A stretch of 6,029 nt of DNA, from NCBI GenBank assembly GCA_051000395.1, contig JBPCOI010000026.1, positions 1 to 6,029 on the forward strand, read 5' to 3'. The position numbers and the translations under genes are program-made. Of the stretch, positions 1 to 5,650 are shown in pieces (positions within the stretch are counted from its first letter, which is position 1; the number at the start of each line of letters is the position of its first letter). The notes below the pieces were generated by a model, which was not told where the DNA came from, did not search any database, and worked only from the letters and a program-made list of their open reading frames with translations. This DNA comes from JBPCOI01 sp051000395 (GTDB lineage: Bacteria > Actinomycetota > Actinomycetes > Mycobacteriales > Jatrophihabitantaceae).

Positions 1-783
1 GCCTTCGCCCGCGTAGAGGTTCAGCCGCCCGCCCCGGACCATTCCGGCGAGCAGCAGGTCGTACTCGCGCGCGAGGTCCACCGCGAGGCTGGACGGCGCC
101 GAAACCGCAACGATGCAGGCCACGCCCGCGGCCACGGCCTTCTGCACGATCTCGAAGGACACCCAGCCGCTGGCGACGAGCAGCCGATCGCTCGCCGGCC
201 GCAAATGCTCGAGTAAAGCGCGGCCGACGACCTTGTCCACGGCATTGTGCCGGCCGACGTCCTCGCGGACGACGAGCAGCTCACCGCCGGCGTCCGCGAG
301 CGCCGCCGCGTGCAGCCCCCCGGTGCGCTCGAACGCCTTCTGCCACGGCCGCATCGCCTCGGGCAGTGCGGCGAGCACCTCGCGCGACACCGTCCAGCCG
401 CGCGCGTGCGGCGCGGCCGTGCGCAGCGGGGCGAGGTCGAGGACGTCCGCGCTGCACACGCCGCACGCCGCCGAGGTCACGTACGCGCGGGGACGCGGCG
501 GGCGCACGCCCTCGCGCAGACTGACGTGCACGCGGTCGGTGCCGTCCTCCCGGCACTCCCGCAGGCGCACGACATCCTCCGCCCGGCCGACGCCGGACTC
601 CACCACCAGCCAGCCGGCCGCAAGTTCGAGGTCGTGGCCCGGCGTGCGCATCAGCGTGCCGATCGCCTGGCCGTGCAAGGCGAGCACCAGCGGGGCCTCC
701 ACGACGAGCTCGTCGGGCACGGCCGCCGGCTCGGCGTCCACCGGCATCCGCACGATCGCGCGCCGCGTCGTCATCACGGCCAT
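1..783 (-). CDS. fdhD: Formate dehydrogenase accessory sulfurtransferase FdhD (3' end cut by window edge)
   Basis: FdhD passes sulfur from a cysteine desulfurase to the molybdenum bis-MGD cofactor of formate dehydrogenases in the cytoplasm; without it those enzymes are inactive. The 261 visible codons translate to a protein with the family landmarks in order: the sulfur-carrying pair Cys107 and Cys110 in AACGVCS, GGLHAAAL (155-162), EDVGRHNAVDK (174-184), SGWVSFE (205-211), VSAPSSLAV (227-235) and GMVRGGRLNLY (247-257). The last block lies near the C-terminus of known homologs, so probably only some 10-20 residues are missing. The ATG at 783 is chosen because GGAGGT lies 5 nt upstream; a second ATG at 774 is possible. 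The gene is divergent from the oxidoreductase it presumably matures, with 59 nt between the starts. Two oddities are Trp207 where homologs I recall have Arg, and a rare TTA codon at Leu190. The identification is secure from motifs; the substrate pairing is inferred from position. Confidence 0.95.
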   Translation of the reverse strand, partial: MAVMTTRRAIVRMPVDAEPAAVPDELVVEAPLVLALHGQAIGTLMRTPGHDLELAAGWLVVESGVGRAEDVVRLRECREDGTDRVHVSLREGVRPPRPRAYVTSAACGVCSADVLDLAPLRTAAPHARGWTVSREVLAALPEAMRPWQKAFERTGGLHAAALADAGGELLVVREDVGRHNAVDKVVGRALLEHLRPASDRLLVASGWVSFEIVQKAVAAGVACIVAVSAPSSLAVDLAREYDLLLAGMVRGGRLNLYAGEG

Positions 784-788
784 GCCGC

Positions 789-795
789 ACCTCCG
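789..795 (-). promoter_or_regulatory. Ribosome binding site of fdhD
   Basis: The minus strand reads GGAGGTG here, ending 5 nt before the ATG at 783. It is a near-perfect match to the anti-Shine-Dalgarno sequence and favours ATG 783 over the in-frame ATG at 774. It contrasts with the oxidoreductase on the other side, which lacks a well-placed site. Confidence 0.75.
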
Positions 796-805
796 GATCC
801 GAGCT

Positions 806-815
806 CTCGTACGAG
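806..815. promoter_or_regulatory. 10-bp perfect palindrome, candidate shared operator
   Basis: CTCGTACGAG is a perfect inverted repeat in the 59-nt divergent region. It overlaps the edge of the candidate fdhD -10, and it covers the place where a -35 box for the oxidoreductase promoter would sit (about 807-812). A regulator bound here could act on both genes. The arms do not extend beyond 10 bp and no known operator is recognised, so the role is inferred from symmetry and position only. Confidence 0.3.
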
Positions 816-819
816 CCTA
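814..819 (-). promoter_or_regulatory. Candidate -10 element for fdhD
   Basis: The minus strand reads TAGGCT, which fits the actinobacterial TANNNT -10 pattern. A start of transcription about 7 nt downstream would give a leader of roughly 24 nt that includes the GGAGGT ribosome site. I see no good -35 hexamer at normal spacing, so this rests on the -10 match and its position alone. Confidence 0.35.
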
Positions 820-829
820 ACCACCGTCC

Positions 830-835
830 TACAGT
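830..835 (+). promoter_or_regulatory. Candidate -10 element giving a leaderless oxidoreductase mRNA
   Basis: TACAGT fits the actinobacterial TANNNT -10 pattern. It is followed by exactly 7 nt and then the A of the ATG at 843, the geometry expected when transcription begins at the start codon. This agrees with the lack of a usable ribosome site: the only purine-rich bases, GAGG at 837-840, are 2 nt from the ATG. No convincing -35 box is seen. Confidence 0.45.
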
Positions 836-842
836 CGAGGCC

Positions 843-3110
843 ATGAGCGAGCAGCAGCCGGAGTCGCCGAAGATCGGCAGGCCGAAGACGTCGGCGGTCG
901 GGATCCCGGGGATCGTCCATTCCGTGCAGTACGCGATGGCCGAGATGGGCGCCAGGCGCAGCCTGCAGACCCTGCTGAAGATGAACCACGCCGACGGCTT
1001 CGACTGTCCCAGCTGCGCGTGGCCGGACCCCGACCGGCGCAAGGCCGCCGAATTCTGCGAGAACGGCGCCAAGGCCGTCGCGTGGGAGGCGACCCGCAAG
1101 CGGGTCGGGCGCGAGTTCTTCGCCGCCCACAGCATCGCCGAGCTGCGCGAGCAACCCGAGCACTGGCTCGAGCACAACGGACGGCTCACCGAGCCGATGT
1201 ACCTCGCCCCCGGAGCGAGCCACTACACGCCGATCGCGTGGGACGACGCGTTCACGCTGCTGGCCGAGCGGCTACGCGGCATGGCGGACCCGAACCGGGC
1301 GGCGTTCTACACCAGCGGCCGCGCCTCCAACGAAGCCGCGTTCGTCTACCAGCTGCTCGCCCGCCGTCTCGGCACCAACAACCTGCCCGACTGCTCGAAC
1401 ATGTGCCACGAGTCCAGCGGCGCGGCCCTGACCCAGGTCATCGGCATCGGCAAGGGCACCGTGACGCTGGCCGACATCGCCGAGCACGCGCAGCTGATCG
1501 TGATCGTCGGGCAGAACCCGGGCACCAACCATCCCCGCATGCTCACCGCCCTCGAGGACGCGAAGAAGCGTGGCGCGCGGATCGTCGCGGTCAACCCGCT
1601 GCCCGAGGCGGGGCTGGTGCGTTTCAAGAACCCGCAGACGCCGCGCGGGCTGGCCGGCCCGGGCACGAAGCTCGCCGACCGCTACCTCTCGGTCCGGGTG
1701 AACGGCGACCTTGCGCTGTTCGCCGCGCTGAACAAGGCCCTGCTCGCTCGCGAGGACGCTGCGCCCGGCACGGTGCTCGACCACGACTTCATCGGCCGGT
1801 ACTGCGACGGCTTCGACGCCGCAGCCGCTGCCTGGCGCGAGCTGGACTGGGCGACGCTGGAGCGCCAGAGCGGGCTCGGGCGCAAGCAGGTCGAGCAGTT
1901 CGCCTCCGAGGTCGTCGCGGCCGACAGCGTGATCGTCTGCTGGGCGATGGGGCTGACCCAGCACCGCAACGCAGTGGCCACGATCCGCGAGATCGCAAAC
2001 TTCCTCTTACTGCGCGGCAACGTCGGCCGTCCCGGTGCAGGCGCCGCTCCGATCCGCGGGCACAGCAACGTGCAGGGCGACCGCACGATGGGCATCTGGG
2101 AGAAGATGCCCGACGCCTTCCTCGACCGGCTGCGCGACGAGTTCGGCTTCGAACCGCCGCGGGCGCACGGGCACGACACGGTCGACACCATCCGCGCAAT
2201 GCGCGACGGGAAGATCGACGTGTTCGTCGCGCTGGGCGGCAACTTCGTCGCGGCCACACCCGACTCGGACGTCACCGCCGCGGCCATGGCTAACTGCACC
2301 CTGACGGCCCACGTTGCGACGAAGCTGAACCGCTCGCACCTGTACCACGGGCGCGAGGCGCTGCTGCTGCCGTGCCTGGGTCGCACCGAACGCGACGTGC
2401 GCTGCGGCAGCGAGCAGTTCGTCACGGTCGAGGACTCGATGGGCATGGTGCATTCCTCGCGCGGGCGGCTCGCGCCCGGCTCGGAGCAGTTGCGCAGCGA
2501 GGTGGCGATCGTCTGTGGGCTGGGCGCCGCGCTGTTCGGTGCGGATCTCGGCTGGTCGGCGATGGCCGCGGACTACCGCGTGATCCGCAAGCACATCGAG
2601 CACGTGGTGCCGGGCTGCCATGCCTTCGAGGAAAGGGTGTCCGCGCCCGGCGGCTTCGCGTTGCCCAACGCGCCCCGTGATGCGCGCCGCTTCGACACCG
2701 AGACCGGCAAGGCGCGCTTCACATGCAACCCGCCGTCCACCGTCGAGGTTCCCGCGGGCCACCTGCTGCTGCAGACGGTGCGCTCGCACGACCAGTTCAA
2801 CACGACTGTCTACGGTCTGGACGACCGATACCGCGGCGTCAGGGGCGGGCGCCGGGTGGTCTTCGTCAACACCGACGATCTTCGCGACCGCGGGCTGCGC
2901 GACGGCGACCTCGTCGACCTGGTGAGCGTGTGGACCGACGGCGAGCGCCGGGCTCCGGGCTTTCGCGCCGTCGAGTACGCGACCCCGCGCGGTTGCGCGG
3001 CGGCCTACTTCCCCGAGGCAAATGTCCTCGTGCCGCTCGATTCCACCGCCGAGGGCAGCAACACGCCCACCTCGAAGTCCGTCGTCATCCGCCTCGACCC
3101 GGTGCGGTGA
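843..3110 (+). CDS. FdhF/YdeP-family molybdopterin-dependent oxidoreductase alpha subunit
   Basis: This is a 755-residue catalytic subunit of the DMSO-reductase superfamily, close in length and motifs to the YdeP-like formate-dehydrogenase-alpha-like group. The N-terminal Fe-S region has Cys55, Cys58 and Cys72 in CPSCAWPDP and FCENGAKAVAWE. SGRASNEAAF (158-167) and GQNPGTNHPRMLT (223-235) are cofactor-domain motifs. PDCSNMCHE places Cys188-His189 where FdhF has its Sec140-His141 pair, so a Cys is the likely molybdenum ligand. RGHSNVQGDR (405-414) matches the loop that carries an active-site Arg in FdhF. The C-terminal dinucleotide-binding domain starts near residue 640. No signal peptide or twin-arginine motif is seen, so it is probably cytoplasmic. 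Divergent fdhD supports a formate-dehydrogenase-like role, but the real substrate of this family is poorly defined and no partner subunit lies nearby. A rare TTA codon encodes Leu389. The family call is firm; formate as substrate is only inferred. Confidence 0.92.
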   Translation: MSEQQPESPKIGRPKTSAVGIPGIVHSVQYAMAEMGARRSLQTLLKMNHADGFDCPSCAWPDPDRRKAAEFCENGAKAVAWEATRKRVGREFFAAHSIAELREQPEHWLEHNGRLTEPMYLAPGASHYTPIAWDDAFTLLAERLRGMADPNRAAFYTSGRASNEAAFVYQLLARRLGTNNLPDCSNMCHESSGAALTQVIGIGKGTVTLADIAEHAQLIVIVGQNPGTNHPRMLTALEDAKKRGARIVAVNPLPEAGLVRFKNPQTPRGLAGPGTKLADRYLSVRVNGDLALFAALNKALLAREDAAPGTVLDHDFIGRYCDGFDAAAAAWRELDWATLERQSGLGRKQVEQFASEVVAADSVIVCWAMGLTQHRNAVATIREIANFLLLRGNVGRPGAGAAPIRGHSNVQGDRTMGIWEKMPDAFLDRLRDEFGFEPPRAHGHDTVDTIRAMRDGKIDVFVALGGNFVAATPDSDVTAAAMANCTLTAHVATKLNRSHLYHGREALLLPCLGRTERDVRCGSEQFVTVEDSMGMVHSSRGRLAPGSEQLRSEVAIVCGLGAALFGADLGWSAMAADYRVIRKHIEHVVPGCHAFEERVSAPGGFALPNAPRDARRFDTETGKARFTCNPPSTVEVPAGHLLLQTVRSHDQFNTTVYGLDDRYRGVRGGRRVVFVNTDDLRDRGLRDGDLVDLVSVWTDGERRAPGFRAVEYATPRGCAAAYFPEANVLVPLDSTAEGSNTPTSKSVVIRLDPVR

Positions 3111-3111
3111 C

Positions 3112-3936
3112 TCAGACGCCGCAGCCGGGCGCGGCGGCGCGTAGCGCGGTGCGCATCGCCTCGACCGGCGCGGCCCGGTGCGTCATGAGCTCGACCTGAG
3201 CTGCAGCCTGGTGCAGCAGCAGCAGGGCACCGCTCAGCACGGCGCCGCCGGCCGCCGAGACCGCGGTCGCCAGTGCGGTGGGCCACGGCTGGTACACCAC
3301 GTCCAGCACCGCCTGCCCGGCGCGCCACGGGCGGGCGGCAACCGGGTCGGCTGCGCGGGGCGGCAGGGCCGAGACGACCAGCTCGGCCGACAGCGCCGCC
3401 GCATCCGCGCTCAGCACGCCCACCTCGAGCGCGACGCCGGCCGCGTCCGCGACCGCACGCAACTGTCCGGCCCGGCCCACGTCGCGCACCAGCGCCGCAC
3501 ACCGCGTCAGCCCCGTCAAACCGAGCGCCACCACCGCGGCCTGGGCCGTCCCCCCGGAACCGAGCACGACGGCCGAGACGGGACGCACGCCGTGTTCGGC
3601 CAGCACCGCGCACAGACCGCGCACGTCGGTGTTGTCGGCGAGCCACCCGCCGCCCGGCCGCGGCAGCAGCGTGTTGGCGGCACCGACCGACCGGACCGGC
3701 GCACTCAGCTCGTCAGCCACGTCCAGGACCGCGCGCTTGAGCGGCATGGTGCAGGAGAACCCGGCCCAGTCCGGGCGCTCGGCCAGCACCGAGGCCAGCT
3801 CGTCCTCGCCGCATTCGATCGCGTCGTAGCGCCACCGCAGGCCCAGTTCGGCATAGGCGGCACGGTGCAGTACCGGTGAGAGCGAGTGGGCGATCGGGCG
3901 GCCCAGCACCGCGGCCCGTCGCACCTGCTCAGCCAC
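3112..3936 (-). CDS. aroE: Shikimate dehydrogenase
   Basis: AroE reduces 3-dehydroshikimate to shikimate with NADPH in the aromatic amino acid pathway, in the cytoplasm. The 274-residue length is typical. Visible motifs in order: Ser18 and Ser20 in AHSLSP (shikimate binding), Lys67 in CTMPLK (catalytic), Asn88 in GAANT, Asp104 in DNTD (catalytic), the nucleotide loop GSGGTA (126-131), VYQPWPT (214-220) and Gln243 in LLLHQAAAQ. The usual NADP-phosphate clamp NRTxxR appears as VRDVGR (150-155), keeping both Arg but replacing Thr with Asp. The GTG at 3936 is chosen because it overlaps the mltG stop by 8 nt and places the shikimate motif at the usual distance from the N-terminus; translation is probably coupled to mltG. 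Its stop lies one base from the stop of the oxidoreductase on the other strand. A quinate/shikimate-dehydrogenase-like relative cannot be excluded, but the operon favours AroE. Confidence 0.93.
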   Translation of the reverse strand: MAEQVRRAAVLGRPIAHSLSPVLHRAAYAELGLRWRYDAIECGEDELASVLAERPDWAGFSCTMPLKRAVLDVADELSAPVRSVGAANTLLPRPGGGWLADNTDVRGLCAVLAEHGVRPVSAVVLGSGGTAQAAVVALGLTGLTRCAALVRDVGRAGQLRAVADAAGVALEVGVLSADAAALSAELVVSALPPRAADPVAARPWRAGQAVLDVVYQPWPTALATAVSAAGGAVLSGALLLLHQAAAQVELMTHRAAPVEAMRTALRAAAPGCGV

Positions 3937-5149
3937 AACCCCAGTTGTGCGCCTTGCAGGCCGCTACCGCCCGGGCGAAGGCCGCCTCGTCGCTGGTGAA
4001 GAAGATGTGTCCTTGCGCGTCGGCGTTGACGTAGTACAGCCAGCCACCCGCGGGCGGGTGCACCGCTGCGTACATCGCCTCCGCGCCGGGGTTGCTGATC
4101 GGCGTCGGCGGCAGGCCGGTGTGCAGGTAGGAGTTGTACGAGGAGTTGTAGGTGGAATAGGAGACGCTGCCGGGTCTGAGCCCGGCGAGAGAGGCGCCGT
4201 AGCGGGTGGTGGCGTCGATCTGCAACGGGCGGCTCGCGGCGAGACGGTTGAGGATGACCCGCACGACCTTGGCCATGTCCTCGGGGTACTTTGCCTCGGA
4301 CTGGGCGATCGAGGCGATGATCAGCGCCTGGTACGGCGTGATCTTGATCGCCTTCGCGCCGGCCGCGAAGCCGGTGGCCCGGTCGTGCTCGGCGAAGTTG
4401 CTGGTCATCTTCTGCAGCGCGGTGCTCGGGGTGTCCGCCGGGCTCAGCGTGTACGTGGCCGGGTACAGGAAGCCCTCCACCGACCTGGGCGTGCCGGAAC
4501 CGGTCGTGTAGCCGAGCGGGATACCGAGACCGGCGACATCACGAACGGCCTGCAGCACGGCCGCGTGGTGCGCGACGCCGAAGGAGTGGACCAGCTTGGC
4601 CTCGACGTCGAAGGTCGTGGCCCCCTCGACCACGACGACGTCACCGGCCGTGCTTCGCGAGGACGGATCGAGCATCAGGTTCAGCGCACTGCTCGCCGAC
4701 ATGTGCTCGCGCAACACGTAGCTGCCCGGCTGCAGGTTCTGCGACGCCGAGTTCGCCGCAGCAGCGTCGGCGAAGGCCCGCTCGCTCTTGACGACCCCGG
4801 CGTGTTCGAGGGTGGTGCCGATCGTCGCCGCAGTATCTCCCTGCGCCACCTGGATCGTCACCCGGCCGGTCCCCGAGCCCGAGTAGTCCGGCGCGTTGAA
4901 CACGGAGAGCACCCTGGGCACCACCAGCCACGCGGACACGCCGAGGACGAGCACCACGAACACCGACATGACGAGCATCAGCCGGCGGTTGCGGCTGCGG
5001 CGATGGCGATGACTGCTTGCCCTGCGCTGCGCCGAGCGGATCCCAAACGCGTCGTCGGCTGCGCGGTCCGCGCCGTCCTCGTCGTCCTCGCCGAACAGCA
5101 GGACGTGCGGATCCGCGTCGGTGAGCGGCTCGCGCTCGCGTTGGGTCAC
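3929..5149 (-). CDS. mltG: Endolytic murein transglycosylase MltG (YceG-like)
   Basis: MltG is an inner-membrane lytic transglycosylase that cuts nascent glycan strands and is thought to terminate peptidoglycan polymerisation. This protein has 406 residues. An acidic then Arg-rich cytoplasmic tail (1-56) is followed by one membrane segment (about 57-78), which anchors the rest outside the membrane. A LysM-like region (about 96-150) comes next, then the catalytic domain with EGFLYPATY (225-233), the presumed catalytic Glu285 in ASIAQSEAKYP, NRL (301-303), LQIDATTRYG (309-318) and YLHTGLPPTPISNPG (341-355). The extracellular C-terminus ends with Cys398 and Cys405, which could pair. The GTG at 5149 is chosen because GGAG lies 9 nt upstream and the resulting N-terminus gives a normal type II membrane topology. 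It follows ruvX by 72 nt and overlaps aroE by 8 nt. All key motifs are intact. Confidence 0.94.
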   Translation of the reverse strand: MTQREREPLTDADPHVLLFGEDDEDGADRAADDAFGIRSAQRRASSHRHRRSRNRRLMLVMSVFVVLVLGVSAWLVVPRVLSVFNAPDYSGSGTGRVTIQVAQGDTAATIGTTLEHAGVVKSERAFADAAAANSASQNLQPGSYVLREHMSASSALNLMLDPSSRSTAGDVVVVEGATTFDVEAKLVHSFGVAHHAAVLQAVRDVAGLGIPLGYTTGSGTPRSVEGFLYPATYTLSPADTPSTALQKMTSNFAEHDRATGFAAGAKAIKITPYQALIIASIAQSEAKYPEDMAKVVRVILNRLAASRPLQIDATTRYGASLAGLRPGSVSYSTYNSSYNSYLHTGLPPTPISNPGAEAMYAAVHPPAGGWLYYVNADAQGHIFFTSDEAAFARAVAACKAHNWGCG

Positions 5150-5158
5150 GCGTGCAGA

Positions 5159-5162
5159 CTCC
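5159..5162 (-). promoter_or_regulatory. Ribosome binding site of mltG
   Basis: The minus strand reads GGAG, 9 nt before the GTG at 5149. It is the only Shine-Dalgarno-like sequence close to the mltG start and supports that GTG as the start codon. No TANNNT -10 element is visible between ruvX and mltG, so mltG is probably read from the upstream operon promoter outside this window. Confidence 0.5.
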
Positions 5163-5199
5163 GTTCTCGGCAGGTCGTTGCCTCGGGCGGTGCTTGTCG

Positions 5200-5229
5200 G
5201 GACCGATCCGGCGTACGCGGATCAGGTCC
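5200..5229 (-). terminator. Strong stem-loop over the ruvX stop codon, possible attenuator without a U-tract
   Basis: GGACCGATCCG (5200-5210) pairs with CGGATC (5218-5223) and GGTCC (5225-5229), giving an 11-bp GC-rich stem with one bulged base at 5224 and a 7-nt loop. On the minus-strand transcript the stem spans the end of ruvX, including its TGA (5222-5224), and part of the gap before mltG. No run of U follows, so it is not a classical intrinsic terminator. A U-less terminator, an attenuator or an mRNA-processing hairpin are all possible. Confidence 0.35.
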
Positions 5230-5650
5230 GGTGCGTGTCCAGCCAGTGCTGCAGCAGCTCCACCGCGGCCGCCTGGTCGACGACGGCGCGCTTGGCCTTG
5301 CTGCCCCGCACGCCGCTCTGCGCGAGTTTACGCTGCGCGCTGACCGTGGTGAGGCGTTCGTCGGCGTGTTCCACCGGAACCGGACGTATCGCCTCGGCCA
5401 GGATCGTGGCATAGGCGCGCGCCATCCGGGCCGAGGGCCCCTCCCGGTCGGCGAGTGTGCGGGGCAGCCCGACGAGCACGCCCACCGCCTCGTACTCGCA
5501 CACCAGCCGGGCCAGCTCCGCGATGTCGCTGTCGCCGCGGGGGTCACGGGCCAGGGTGGCCAGCGGAGTAGCCAGCACGGCGCGCGGGTCGCTGCGCGCC
5601 ACCCCCACCCGCACCGTCCCCACGTCGACGGCCAGCCACGTCCCGCTCAC
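5222..5650 (-). CDS. ruvX: RuvX/YqgF family RNase H-fold nuclease (putative Holliday junction resolvase, pre-16S rRNA processing)
   Basis: This 142-residue protein has the compact length and all landmarks of the YqgF family. Proteins of this family have an RNase H fold and have been linked both to Holliday junction resolution and to 5' maturation of 16S rRNA; the main cellular role in actinobacteria is not fixed by sequence. Acidic active-site candidates are Asp9 in LAVDVG, Glu98 in DERLTT and Asp125 in VVDQAAA. VGVARSD (15-21), VGLPRTL (60-66) and GSKAKR (116-121) are also typical. The GTG at 5650 is chosen because it overlaps the alaS TGA as GTGA and puts the LAVDVG strand at the very N-terminus, as in the family; longer upstream extensions read through alaS. 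No Shine-Dalgarno sequence precedes it, so translation is probably coupled to alaS. A strong hairpin covers its stop codon. Confidence 0.92.
   Translation of the reverse strand: MSGTWLAVDVGTVRVGVARSDPRAVLATPLATLARDPRGDSDIAELARLVCEYEAVGVLVGLPRTLADREGPSARMARAYATILAEAIRPVPVEHADERLTTVSAQRKLAQSGVRGSKAKRAVVDQAAAVELLQHWLDTHRT

Noticed and set aside
795..813. Adjacent GGATCC, GAGCTC and CGTACG restriction-like hexamers suggesting a cloning junction
   Set aside because: Flanking genes are both intact at their 5' ends with natural spacing, and such GC-rich palindromes are common by chance here.
113..820. Long open frame on the plus strand opposite fdhD
   Set aside because: Its product is Ser/Arg/Thr-rich with no family motif, while the minus strand encodes a full set of FdhD motifs. 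High GC leaves few stops in antisense frames.
281..1189. Long minus-strand open frame covering fdhD and the start of the oxidoreductase
   Set aside because: It is out of frame with fdhD and has an Arg/Gly/Ala-rich composition typical of an antisense shadow; it would also run across the divergent promoter region.
1404..1409. Possible selenocysteine at the molybdenum ligand of the oxidoreductase
   Set aside because: The codon for residue 188 is TGC (Cys), there is no in-frame TGA, and no SECIS element is needed.
1272..2789. Several minus-strand open frames inside the oxidoreductase gene
   Set aside because: They mirror a strongly conserved coding strand, show no recognisable domains and have no ribosome sites that stand out.
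3090..3166. Direct repeat CGCCTCGACC at 3090-3099 and 3157-3166 around the oxidoreductase/aroE junction
   Set aside because: Only 10 bp, inside two unrelated coding sequences, with no mobile-element genes or further structure; probably chance in GC-rich DNA.
3111..3180. Bidirectional terminator at the convergent gene ends
   Set aside because: Only a CGCG-TAG-CGCG stem of about 4 bp is visible and no T-run follows in either direction.
3178..3879. Plus-strand open frames opposite aroE
   Set aside because: Low-complexity Arg/Gln/Pro-rich products; the minus strand carries every AroE motif.
5150..5221. Internal promoter for mltG-aroE
   Set aside because: No TANNNT -10 element is present on the minus strand in this gap.
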